From NCBI RefSeq assembly GCF_900100545.1, contig NZ_FNDP01000001.1:163115-227114 (forward strand): a DNA stretch of 64,000 bases, written 5' to 3'. The DNA comes from Pseudobutyrivibrio sp. 49. Its GTDB lineage: Bacteria; Bacillota; Clostridia; Lachnospirales; Lachnospiraceae. How positions within the stretch are numbered: the first letter of the stretch is position 1; each line of letters begins with the position of its first letter. Positions 9,293 through 17,291 of the stretch are shown in pieces. The notes beneath the pieces were generated by a model. That model did no database searches. It had not been told where the DNA came from and saw only the letters and a program-made list of their open reading frames with translations. The position numbers were made by a program, and so were the translations under genes.

Positions 9293-10783
9293 ATGTCAGT
9301 TAATTATGTTAGTACTAGAGATTTAAATAAGCAGGAAATTACTGCTTCACAGGCAATCTTAAAGGGACTTGCAGATGATGGTGGTTTGTTTGTGCCTACA
9401 TCTATTCCTAAGTTGGAGGTTCCTGTGGAGACGCTTGCTGAGATGACATATCAGCAGGTTGCTTATGAGGTATTAAAGCTTTTTCTTTCAGATTTTACAG
9501 AGGATGAGCTTAAGCATTGCATTAACAGTGCATACGACAGCAAGTTTGATACAGAAGAGATTGCACCACTCGTATATGCGGATGGAGCATATTATCTTGA
9601 GCTTTTCCATGGAGCTACAATTGCATTTAAGGATATGGCACTTTCAATTTTGCCACATCTTATGATTACTTCCGCTCGTAAAAATAATATAAAGAATGAT
9701 ATTGTAATTCTTACAGCAACATCAGGTGATACAGGAAAAGCAGCCCTTGCAGGTTTTGCAGATGTTGAAGGTACAAGAATCGTTGTATTTTATCCAAAGA
9801 ATGGTGTTTCTGCTATTCAGGAGCGTCAGATGGTTACTCAGAAGGGTGACAATACTCATGTAGTTGGTATTAAGGGTAACTTTGATCAGGCTCAGACAGG
9901 TGTTAAGCAGATGTTTAATGACAAGGCTCTTGCAGCAGAATTAGATGCAGCAGGATTCCAGTTCTCATCAGCAAACTCTATCAACATTGGCCGTCTTGTT
10001 CCACAGATTGCTTACTACGTATATGCGTATTCAAAGCTTCTTGCAGAGGAGAAGATTACTTCTGGTCAGGAGATCAATGTAGTTGTTCCTACAGGTAATT
10101 TTGGTAATATCCTCGCAGCTTATTATGCTAAGAACATGGGGCTTCCAATTGCAAAGCTTGTCTGTGCATCAAATGAGAACAAGGTTCTCTATGATTTCTT
10201 TACATCAGGAGAATACGACAAGAACAGAGACTTTATTCTTACAAATTCACCTTCAATGGATATTCTTATTTCAAGTGATCTTGAGAGATTAATTTATCAC
10301 ATTGCTGGAAATGATGCTGAAAAGAACGCAGAGCTCATGGAGTCGCTTAAGGTTACAGGAAAGTATCAGATTACTGATGATATGCGTGCAAAGCTTGATA
10401 GCTTCTATGGTAATTATGCATCAGAGCTTGAGACAGGAATGACAATCAAGGATTTATACAATGAGACAGGCTACATTATTGATACACACACAGGTGTAGC
10501 TGCTTCTGTTTATAACAAATATAAGAAGGAAACTGGTGATGATAAGGTAACTGTGATTGCTTCAACAGCCAGCCCATTTAAGTTTACACGTGCAGTTATG
10601 GGTGCTATTGACTCAGCATACGAAAAGGAAGAGGATTTCGTACTTGTAGATAAGCTTTCAGAACTTGGTAAGGTTGATGTACCAAACGCAATAGAAGAGA
10701 TTCGTTCCGCTCCAGTTCGTCACGACACAGTCGTAGAGGTAGAGGATATGTGCGCAGAAGTTAAGCGTTTCCTAGGCATTTAA
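9293..10783 (+). CDS. thrC: Threonine synthase
   Basis: 496 residues, the length of the long (yeast/E. coli-type) class. It converts O-phosphohomoserine to threonine with PLP. The PLP lysine lies in HGATIAFKDMALS; TATSGDTGKAALAGF binds the cofactor phosphate. The start ATG follows GAGGGAAGAATC. It stands alone, flanked by a candidate palindromic control site upstream and a bidirectional terminator downstream. Confidence 0.94.
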   Translation: MSVNYVSTRDLNKQEITASQAILKGLADDGGLFVPTSIPKLEVPVETLAEMTYQQVAYEVLKLFLSDFTEDELKHCINSAYDSKFDTEEIAPLVYADGAYYLELFHGATIAFKDMALSILPHLMITSARKNNIKNDIVILTATSGDTGKAALAGFADVEGTRIVVFYPKNGVSAIQERQMVTQKGDNTHVVGIKGNFDQAQTGVKQMFNDKALAAELDAAGFQFSSANSINIGRLVPQIAYYVYAYSKLLAEEKITSGQEINVVVPTGNFGNILAAYYAKNMGLPIAKLVCASNENKVLYDFFTSGEYDKNRDFILTNSPSMDILISSDLERLIYHIAGNDAEKNAELMESLKVTGKYQITDDMRAKLDSFYGNYASELETGMTIKDLYNETGYIIDTHTGVAASVYNKYKKETGDDKVTVIASTASPFKFTRAVMGAIDSAYEKEEDFVLVDKLSELGKVDVPNAIEEIRSAPVRHDTVVEVEDMCAEVKRFLGI

Positions 10784-10792
10784 TTTGTATTA

Positions 10793-10825
10793 AAAAATGG
10801 CACCCATTCGGGTGCCATTTTTAAA
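10793..10825. terminator. Bidirectional intrinsic terminator between thrC and the CheX-like gene
   Basis: A 13-bp perfect stem (10793-10805 with 10810-10822) with ATTC loop. A-runs and T-runs on both sides make it usable from either strand. Confidence 0.88.
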
Positions 10826-11707
10826 CTAATAACATACTAGTAAATGAACAATTCCAAATGGATAGGCTACTGGGAAGTCTACACATTTGTTAGGTCCTGA
10901 AAGAACACCTTCCTCTGTTATCACAGGAGGTGACAGGGAAATATCTTCTGAAAGCTGATTAGAGGCATTTACTATGAACAATCCATTGTGGAGGTTAAGG
11001 AAATCCTCTAATGCAGCTACAATATACTCGTTAAATTCATTGAAATCCTCTTTTGCATATCTTGATGAAAATGCAATAGCGGTCTCTCTGTCGCAGTCGA
11101 TGTGTGTAATGAACTCATGGTCACTGCTAATACCCTGAGATACGCCGAATGTTATAGGAAATTCCTCCAGCACCATAGGTGAAAGAGGAGAGAAGTCTTC
11201 TCCTATAAATCTTATAAGGCTGTTAAACATAAGCTCAAGGTACATAAGATTTAGGTCGTTTGCAGGCATCTCTGCCATAAGGAAGAACTTGGAAATAATA
11301 CTTTGAATTGCTTCCTGATTTTCTACATCAAGACTCAAATCATAAAGCTCGGCTTCATTTTTATAATCAAAGATAATTCGTTCCAGTTCTTCGTATGAAA
11401 AAACACCATCCTCAACCAGATTCTGACCAAGCAATATAAAATCAGGGGTCTGCTTCGATAGGAGCTCCTGAACTTGAGCTTCTTCAAGATAACCTCGTTC
11501 TATGGCTATTTCACCAAAGCGCTTGTCCTCGCGAGTCTGAACATAAAGACACTCATCCACTTCGTTGGCAGTCATTAAACCCTCATGTATGGCAATTGTA
11601 CCAAGCTTTATGTGGGTCTGCGAAAGTCGGGACATAGCACTAAATAGCTGTTCCTGATTTACAATTCCCTTTTGCAACAAATAGTTACCTAAGAACTGTG
11701 TGTACAT
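10826..11707 (-). CDS. MshEN-like repeat protein with C-terminal CheX-like domain
   Basis: 293 residues. Residues 34-57 and 63-86 are two 24-residue motifs, each starting (K/R)-(L/F)-G, with Gly at position 10 and Gln at position 24, separated by exactly five residues. That is the layout of the c-di-GMP-binding MshEN domain; weaker copies occur around 5-30 and 92-115. The rest resembles CheX/CheC phosphatases (about 170-293, with SPPVITEEG and FPVAYPFG). The usual ExxN helix reads DFLN (235-238), so catalysis is uncertain. It follows a CheY-like gene after three bases with GGAGG inside that gene. Inferred role: c-di-GMP-tuned control of the receiver. No flagellar or che genes are visible nearby. 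Confidence 0.7.
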   Translation of the reverse strand: MYTQFLGNYLLQKGIVNQEQLFSAMSRLSQTHIKLGTIAIHEGLMTANEVDECLYVQTREDKRFGEIAIERGYLEEAQVQELLSKQTPDFILLGQNLVEDGVFSYEELERIIFDYKNEAELYDLSLDVENQEAIQSIISKFFLMAEMPANDLNLMYLELMFNSLIRFIGEDFSPLSPMVLEEFPITFGVSQGISSDHEFITHIDCDRETAIAFSSRYAKEDFNEFNEYIVAALEDFLNLHNGLFIVNASNQLSEDISLSPPVITEEGVLSGPNKCVDFPVAYPFGIVHLLVCY

Positions 11708-11710
11708 AAA

Positions 11711-12091
11711 CTACTTTCCTCCAAGTCGAAGTTCGATAATTTCTTTAATCTGGTTCTTCTCAAAAGGTTTCTGAATGAAATCCTTTGCACCCAGTTGAAT
11801 GGCTTTTTTAAGCTGTTCCTGTGTACCCACAGAAGATACGATGATAATAACTGCATCCTTGTCAAAAGATGTAATTTCAGAAAGAGCCTGTGTACCGTCT
11901 TTTTCTGGCATAACAATATCCATGAAGACAAGGTCAGGTTTTTCTTTTTTGTAAAGTTCAATAGCTTCAGCGCCATTTTTTCCTTCTATGAAGGTGGCGC
12001 CAGTTGCGACTTCCTTTACAGCATCAACCAATTGTTTTCTGGCAAGTACTGAATCATCACAAACTAGAATTTTTTTGTTAGTTATGTCCAT
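11711..12091 (-). CDS. CheY-like stand-alone response regulator
   Basis: 126 residues, a single receiver domain with acidic Asp12/Asp13, phospho-acceptor Asp58 in DLVFMDIVMP, a switch Ser in IIIVSSVG and the conserved Lys in DFIQKPF. There is no output domain, so it acts by protein contact. AGGAGG lies upstream of the ATG. It is first in a two-gene unit with the MshEN/CheX-like protein, which would be its partner or phosphatase. No kinase lies beside it; the OmpR pair at 12.7 kb is a separate unit on the other strand. Confidence 0.9.
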   Translation of the reverse strand: MDITNKKILVCDDSVLARKQLVDAVKEVATGATFIEGKNGAEAIELYKKEKPDLVFMDIVMPEKDGTQALSEITSFDKDAVIIIVSSVGTQEQLKKAIQLGAKDFIQKPFEKNQIKEIIELRLGGK

Positions 12092-12298
12092 AAAGCCAAC
12101 ACCTCCTGCATATTATAAATTAATAATACAATAACAATTGGGTAGATTCAAATGGATTTATCAGAAATCTTAAGTATATTTTGTGAATTTAGCAAATATT
12201 AATCAACGACGTTGTATCGAATAATTTCTTGGATGCAATAGAAAAAATGAGGCATTTTCGTTATAATTAATGCATAAAGATTTTTGGAGGGAACAATA

Positions 12299-12649
12299 AT
12301 GACAATGAATTTTTTCTCAATCTTTGATGCAATTATCACATTGCTGGGAGCGTACCTGTTATTTACAGGCATCAAGGGATATAAAAAGGGAGAGGTTGAT
12401 CCTATGGTTGTCACCACGGAGGAGCTTACCAGATGTGGAGATATAAAGGGACTTTCAGCTTATCTTATGCCTAAGTGTGCAATCTTTGGAGCATTCTGTA
12501 TCATTTTTGGTGTACAGGGACTCTTAAATGATTCACAGTTTATTGCATTTCCTAAGTTTGTAAATGTAATTTTCCTTATAGCTTTTGTTGTTGTGTGGAT
12601 TTTATTTTCTGCAGCTATTCATAAGGCAAAAAAGCAGTATATTCATTAA
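12299..12649 (+). CDS. Small membrane protein, function unknown
   Basis: 116 residues from ATG 12299, chosen because TTGGAGGG lies just upstream (the longer frame from TTG 12284 would translate the ribosome site). Three hydrophobic segments: about 5-22, 58-78 and 85-107, with a short charged tail. A TATAAT at 12262-12267 could be its -10. It is transcribed toward the two-component pair 86 bases away, but nothing shows they share a function. Confidence 0.7.
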   Translation: MTMNFFSIFDAIITLLGAYLLFTGIKGYKKGEVDPMVVTTEELTRCGDIKGLSAYLMPKCAIFGAFCIIFGVQGLLNDSQFIAFPKFVNVIFLIAFVVVWILFSAAIHKAKKQYIH

Positions 12650-12735
12650 AAAATTTAAATAACATCACCTAGAATTCACATAAGTGATGGATACTATAAT
12701 TCGGTAGTTTACGTATCGTGTTTTAGGAGGCGTAC

Positions 12736-13410
12736 ATGAAGAAGATTTTGGTGGTTGATGACGAGGAAAAGATTCGCTCAATTATCCGTAAGTATGGTGA
12801 GTTTGAAGGCTATGCAGTCGAAGAGGCCTGTGATGGCATGGAGGCCATCGAAAAGGTAAAGGCCAACAGTGATTACGATGTTATAATTATGGATGTTATG
12901 ATGCCGGAGTTAGATGGCTTTTCGGCATGTAGTGAAATAAAAAAGATAAAAGATATTCCAGTTATTATGCTTTCAGCAAGAGGTGAGGAGTACGACAGAA
13001 TTCACGGCTTTGAAGCAGGAGTTGATGACTACGTGGTTAAGCCATTTTCGCCAAAGGAGCTGATGATGCGCGTGAATGTTGTTACCAGTCGCAGCAAACC
13101 TGACGCTGGAGCAGCTATGGATGTTTTCAAATACGAAGGATTGGAAATTAATTTTACCGCTCGTACAGTTTCTATAGATGGAAAGAGAATCGAAATGTCT
13201 CCAAAGGAATATGAGCTTCTCTTTTATCTTGTTCGTAATAAGAATATTGCGCTCGAAAGAGAAAGACTTATTACTGAGGTATGGGGATATGACTATTATG
13301 GCGATGACAGAACGCTCGATACCCATATTAAGTTACTTAGAAACAGTCTTGGCGAATACAGAAAATTATTAATTACCCTTCGTGGCGTTGGCTACAGATT
13401 TGAAGCGTAA
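12736..13410 (+). CDS. OmpR/PhoB-family response regulator
   Basis: 224 residues: receiver domain (about 1-120) with DDEEK acidic residues, phospho-Asp in DVIIMDVMMP and Lys in DYVVKPF; winged-helix DNA-binding domain (about 130-224) with the SPKEYELLFYL and YDYYGDDRTLDTHIKLLR signature. AGGAGG precedes the ATG. The paired kinase starts 17 bases after its stop. The target genes are unknown. Confidence 0.94.
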   Translation: MKKILVVDDEEKIRSIIRKYGEFEGYAVEEACDGMEAIEKVKANSDYDVIIMDVMMPELDGFSACSEIKKIKDIPVIMLSARGEEYDRIHGFEAGVDDYVVKPFSPKELMMRVNVVTSRSKPDAGAAMDVFKYEGLEINFTARTVSIDGKRIEMSPKEYELLFYLVRNKNIALERERLITEVWGYDYYGDDRTLDTHIKLLRNSLGEYRKLLITLRGVGYRFEA

Positions 13411-13426
13411 TAATGGAGGGATTCTT

Positions 13427-14995
13427 TTGAGAAAAAGTCGTATTAGTATTAAATGGAAGACCTTTTCAATATTCCTGATTTTTACCATAGTGCTTTTAGG
13501 AGTACTATGGTTTTTTCAGATAGTCTACCTTGATGATTTCTATAAAATCATAAAAAGACAGGAAACAGAAACTGTTCTTAACAATGTAGAGGAATTGCTT
13601 TTATCGTCCAATAATAGTGACGATGATTGTTCTGACGATATAGAAAAGATCGCAGCAAACCATAATCTTGGAATTTTTATTACTGATGAAGATGGTAATT
13701 CTATCTACAATGCAGAGTACATCTATAATTCACAGATGTCCTCATTGCCACCGTTTCTTTTCGAAATTTTCTACGATGAGGCTGTGGCCAATGGTGGGGA
13801 GGCTGTTATAGAATATAAGGGCAGTGAGATGCAGAACAAAATTCGAGAGGTTCTTGATAGCATAGAAAAGCCTACTGAAGAAGAGGATGCCAACGCGGGA
13901 CGAATCGCATATACGATACCTCCAAAGAGAGAGGAGCCAGGACAATTCCGTCAGAACATCGGAGACGATATGGCCGAATCAGTTATTTATGTGCGAGTAA
14001 TCGATGTAGGTAGCTCTAAGCAGGTCATAATGATTAATTCTGTTTTGACCCCAGTGGATGCCACCGTTAGTACACTAAAGGCTGAGCTGAAATACATCTC
14101 AGTTATTATAATTATTATTGCTTTTATATTGGCAGTAATGCTTTCGCGAAGCCTGTCAAAATCCATAATTAAAATTAATGATGGAGCAAAGAAGCTGGCT
14201 GCTGGAGATTACTCTGTTAAATTCAATTCACATGATTACATGGAGGTGGCTGAGCTTTCAGATACTTTAAATTATGCAACATCCGAATTAGGAAAAGCCG
14301 ACAGCTTCCAAAAGGAATTGATAGCAAATGTATCTCATGATTTGAGAACACCTCTTACAATGATTAAGGGATATGCAGAGGTAATGCGTGATATTCCTGG
14401 AGAAAACACACCGGAAAATGTGCAGGTTATTATTGATGAGACGGAGAGACTTTCAGGTCTTGTTAATGACATGCTAGATATCTCAAAACTTAAGGCAGGT
14501 ACAATCACTATTCAGCCTGAGGATTATAATATTACTGAAAGTATTCGTCATGTTTTGGAGCGATATAATAAGCTTCGCGAGGTGGATGGATATACTATTG
14601 ATTTTATATACGATGATGAAGTTATCGTATATGCGGACGAGCAGAAGATGTATCAGGTGCTTTATAACCTTATAAATAACGCTATTAATTATACGGGCGA
14701 TGACAAGAAAGTTACTGTTATACAAAAGGTTATAGACAACAAGCTTCGAATAGAAGTAAAGGATACAGGACAGGGAGTTAAACAGGAGGATATCCCATAC
14801 GTTTGGGATAGATATTATAAAGATTCATCAGCTCATAAACGAGCTATTCAGGGTACCGGCCTGGGGCTATCTATCGTAAAGAATGTACTTGAGCTTCATG
14901 GTGCTAAATATGGTGTCTTCTCTATAAAAGGTCAGGGCGCAACCTTCTGGTTTGAGATAACAATAAATCCTTTTGTTGAAGAGGATGAGGAATAG
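13427..14995 (+). CDS. Membrane sensor histidine kinase
   Basis: 522 residues from TTG 13427, chosen because GGAGGG at 13415-13420 has the right spacing; the longer frame from GTG 13382 overlaps the regulator gene and would encode the ribosome site. Two membrane helices (about 10-35 and 222-247) enclose an extracytoplasmic sensor domain; then HAMP, the phospho-acceptor helix with NVSHDLRTPLT, and an ATPase domain with NLINNAINYT, VKDTGQGV and GTGLGLSIVK. It forms a two-component system with the regulator upstream. The signal is not evident from sequence. Confidence 0.92.
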   Translation: MRKSRISIKWKTFSIFLIFTIVLLGVLWFFQIVYLDDFYKIIKRQETETVLNNVEELLLSSNNSDDDCSDDIEKIAANHNLGIFITDEDGNSIYNAEYIYNSQMSSLPPFLFEIFYDEAVANGGEAVIEYKGSEMQNKIREVLDSIEKPTEEEDANAGRIAYTIPPKREEPGQFRQNIGDDMAESVIYVRVIDVGSSKQVIMINSVLTPVDATVSTLKAELKYISVIIIIIAFILAVMLSRSLSKSIIKINDGAKKLAAGDYSVKFNSHDYMEVAELSDTLNYATSELGKADSFQKELIANVSHDLRTPLTMIKGYAEVMRDIPGENTPENVQVIIDETERLSGLVNDMLDISKLKAGTITIQPEDYNITESIRHVLERYNKLREVDGYTIDFIYDDEVIVYADEQKMYQVLYNLINNAINYTGDDKKVTVIQKVIDNKLRIEVKDTGQGVKQEDIPYVWDRYYKDSSAHKRAIQGTGLGLSIVKNVLELHGAKYGVFSIKGQGATFWFEITINPFVEEDEE

Positions 14996-15017
14996 GAAAG
15001 GAAGAGATGTTTTCTAG

Positions 15018-15048
15018 GGACTTTAGCTTATGGCTAAAGTCCTTTTTT
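15018..15048 (+). terminator. Terminator of the two-component operon
   Basis: A 10-bp stem (15018-15027 with 15033-15042), loop TTATG, then TTTTTT. Confidence 0.88.
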
Positions 15049-15049
15049 A

Positions 15050-15168
15050 TTTTCAACCTGCTGATTACAGGATACCCATCAAGGCAGTGCCAATGATACC
15101 CTTCGGCGCTTCGCGTCATTGACCCACTGCCTGTAGATGGGTATAAGGTAATCAAGCAGGCTTGAAAA
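15050..15168. repeat. Long imperfect palindrome (about 119 bp)
   Basis: The left arm (15050-15096) and right arm (15116-15168) pair over nearly their whole length, including TTTTCAA/CTTGAAAA, GATTAC-like, ATACCCATC/GATGGGTAT and GGCAGTG/CACTGCC blocks, with several one- to five-base bulges and mismatches. The apex is TTCGGCGCTTCGCG. No T-run follows either arm end, so it is not an ordinary terminator. No credible protein is encoded here. Confidence 0.7.
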
Positions 15169-15531
15169 TGGGACTGTGGCATAGCCCAGAGAATAGATAT
15201 ACATAAATTTAGGGCAAATATGTGCTAAAACTGCGATTTACGGAAAAATGGTATGGTTTATGCATTTGTTACGTAGAGTTTTGATAAAGTGAGTATTATT
15301 TCGGGAACATAATCTTTTGTATGTGTAGTATTTAATGGGGATATTGGAATAAATGGATATTGGTTAAATTATGTGGATTTTTGATTACGGAAAAACAGTA
15401 TATATTTGAGCATTGTTACGTAAATGAATCTCTTGTAAGAGTAGTTATTTCCTTTTTTGTAAAAACACTGTAGATTCCCCCAATATATGTGTGTTGAAGG
15501 CTGGTGGCATGCCACAGTCCCATTTTCAAGC
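15160..15531. repeat. 372-bp segment bounded by perfect 23-bp inverted repeats
   Basis: Bases 15160-15182 are the exact reverse complement of 15509-15531 (outer ends GCTTGAAAATGG and CCATTTTCAAGC). The interior is AT-rich without an open frame. The arrangement recalls a small non-autonomous element, but I see no clear target duplication. The left repeat overlaps the right arm of the palindrome at 15050-15168. Confidence 0.6.
15235..15422. repeat. Two imperfect 40-bp direct repeats
   Basis: Copy A at 15235-15275 and copy B at 15383-15422 share GAT(T)TACGGAAAAA at the start and CATTTGTTACGTA or CATTGTTACGTA at the end, 148 bases apart start to start. They lie within the inverted-repeat-bounded segment. 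Function unknown. Confidence 0.6.
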
Positions 15532-15536
15532 AGGTA

Positions 15537-15570
15537 GAAAAAAGGATTCCAGCAAAACGCTAGAATCCTT
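15537..15570 (-). terminator. Citrate synthase terminator
   Basis: On the minus strand, AAGGATTC...GAATCCTT with an inner AGC/GCT pairing, followed by TTTTTTCT. Confidence 0.85.
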
Positions 15571-15577
15571 AAACATT

Positions 15578-16951
15578 TTAATCCAAAACTCTTTCTTCAA
15601 TTGGAATGTATTTCTTGTGCTGGCATACTGTCATGTATGCAGGTCTCATAATCTTACCCTTATGGCAAATCTCTTCCATGCGGTGAGCACTCCAGCCAGC
15701 GATACGAGCGATGGCAAAGATAGGAGTGAAGAGCTCTCCTGGAATGCCGAGCATCTGATATACGAATCCAGAATAGAAATCCACATTAGGTGAAACACCT
15801 TTATAAATCTTTCTCTCCTCAGCAATAATCTTTGGAGCAAGCTTTGCAACTAATTCGTAAAGACGATATTCCTTTTCCATGCCTTTTTCAATGGCAAGGT
15901 CTTCTACGAAGGAATGGAAGGTAAGAGCACGTGGATCTGAAACAGAATAGATAGCGTGTCCCATACCATAAATAAGCCCCTGTCGGTCAAAGGCTTCGCC
16001 GTGGAGAAGGTCACGAAGGTAATTACCAACCTCTTCCTCGTCTTCCCAATCCTTTAAGACTGATTTCATATCTTCAAACATCTTAACAACTTTGATATTG
16101 GCGCCACCGTGCTTTGGACCCTTAAGTGAACCAAGGGCAGCAGCAATAGCAGCGTATGTATCTGTACCTGAAGATGATACAAGGTGAGTAGTAAAGGTAG
16201 AGTTGTTACCACCACCGTGCTCCATATGAAGGATTAAAGCAACATCAAGAAGCTTTGCTTCAAGTGGAGTGAATTTACTATCAGGTCTAAGGCAGTGAAG
16301 AATGTTCTCTGCTGTAGAATAATCAGGTCTAGGCTGATGAATGATAAGTGAGTTTTCATTATAGTAATAATCATAGGCAGCGTAGCTGTAAACCGAAAGT
16401 AATGGGAAATTAGCTATGAGCTGCAAACACTGTCTTAAAACATTTGGTTCTGATGTATCATCAGCGTAATCATCATATGAATAAAGAGCAAGGACGGAAC
16501 GGGCAAGTGAGTTCATCATGTCCTTTGAAGGGCTCTTCATAATCATGTCGCGAACAAAGTTCTGTGGGAGTGAACGGTAATGTGCCAGTATCCCCTTAAA
16601 CTCGTTGAGCTGCTCAGTAGTTGGAAGAGTGCCAAATAAAAGAAGATATGCACACTCTTCAAAGCCAAAGTGCTGCTCCTGTGGAAGGTTTTTAACTAAG
16701 TCACGTACATTGTAGCCACGGTAGAAAAGCTGTCCGTCGCAAGGTACTTCCTTACCATCCACAAACTTCTTTGAATTAACCTCAGAAATCTCTGTGATAC
16801 CAACAAGAACACCCTTACCATTAAGGTCACGGAGACCTCTTTTAACATCATAAGTAGTGTACAACTCTGGATCTATATATGAAGATTTTTTGGAAAGCTC
16901 CGCAAGCTTTTCCAATTCAGGAGTTATCTCGCTGTAATTCTCAATCACCAT
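15578..16951 (-). CDS. gltA: Citrate synthase
   Basis: 457 residues of the citrate/2-methylcitrate synthase family. It condenses acetyl-CoA and oxaloacetate. Visible family blocks: a His region ALILHMEHGGGNNST, GSLKGPKHGGAN, GMGHAIYSVSDPRA and the C-terminal VDFYSGFVYQMLGIP. The protein is long for the family, with about 60 extra N-terminal residues, as in other Clostridia. GAGGAGG precedes the ATG. It diverges from pckA, so both enzymes of oxaloacetate use share one intergenic control region; in an anaerobe this probably feeds glutamate synthesis. Confidence 0.92.
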   Translation of the reverse strand: MVIENYSEITPELEKLAELSKKSSYIDPELYTTYDVKRGLRDLNGKGVLVGITEISEVNSKKFVDGKEVPCDGQLFYRGYNVRDLVKNLPQEQHFGFEECAYLLLFGTLPTTEQLNEFKGILAHYRSLPQNFVRDMIMKSPSKDMMNSLARSVLALYSYDDYADDTSEPNVLRQCLQLIANFPLLSVYSYAAYDYYYNENSLIIHQPRPDYSTAENILHCLRPDSKFTPLEAKLLDVALILHMEHGGGNNSTFTTHLVSSSGTDTYAAIAAALGSLKGPKHGGANIKVVKMFEDMKSVLKDWEDEEEVGNYLRDLLHGEAFDRQGLIYGMGHAIYSVSDPRALTFHSFVEDLAIEKGMEKEYRLYELVAKLAPKIIAEERKIYKGVSPNVDFYSGFVYQMLGIPGELFTPIFAIARIAGWSAHRMEEICHKGKIMRPAYMTVCQHKKYIPIEERVLD

Positions 16952-16983
16952 GTAACATTGTCCTCCTCAAAACTATTTCGCAC

Positions 16984-16997
16984 TTTAGCGTGCTAAA
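16984..16997. promoter_or_regulatory. Palindrome upstream of citrate synthase, candidate operator
   Basis: TTTAGCGTGCTAAA, perfect with a two-base centre, lies 33 bases before the citrate synthase ATG. On the minus strand TTGTAT-18-TAGTAT further upstream could be its promoter, which would place the palindrome just after the transcription start. A second small palindrome AGCAAATTGCT is at 17112-17122. The rest of this 340-bp AT-rich region shows only the pckA promoter. Confidence 0.4.
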
Positions 16998-17176
16998 CTA
17001 CAATTTAATGTATACTACCATAAATATGTGTAAATATACAAGGTTAATTGTGACATTTATTTAGGTTATTTTGCAAGAGAAATAGGCAAATTTAAGAAAA
17101 ATTTTATAGTTAGCAAATTGCTTAATTTTATGTTTAAAAATTGTACAAATCATAAAACACTTTTTTTGTGAATTTA

Positions 17177-17205
17177 TTGACAATAATTTGTGTAACGTCT
17201 AGAAT
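17177..17205 (+). promoter_or_regulatory. pckA promoter
   Basis: TTGACA (17177-17182), 17 bases, TAGAAT (17200-17205). The leader to the start codon is about 80 bases and contains TTAGC-type repeats (17211-17260). Confidence 0.75.
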
Positions 17206-17291
17206 GATAACTAGCGAAAATTAGTTTTTAGCCTTTATTTTATAGGGGTTAGCTAGTAAAAATTTATTTAGAAAAGTGAGGTAAAGACAAG

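Noticed and set aside
15160-15531. Insertion sequence
   Set aside because: It has inverted ends but no transposase and no clear target duplication, so I list it only as a repeat.
15491-15793. Protein starting near 15491 and its minus-strand counterpart at 15182
   Set aside because: Both begin in the 23-bp inverted repeats, have no family and run into terminators or citrate synthase in another frame.
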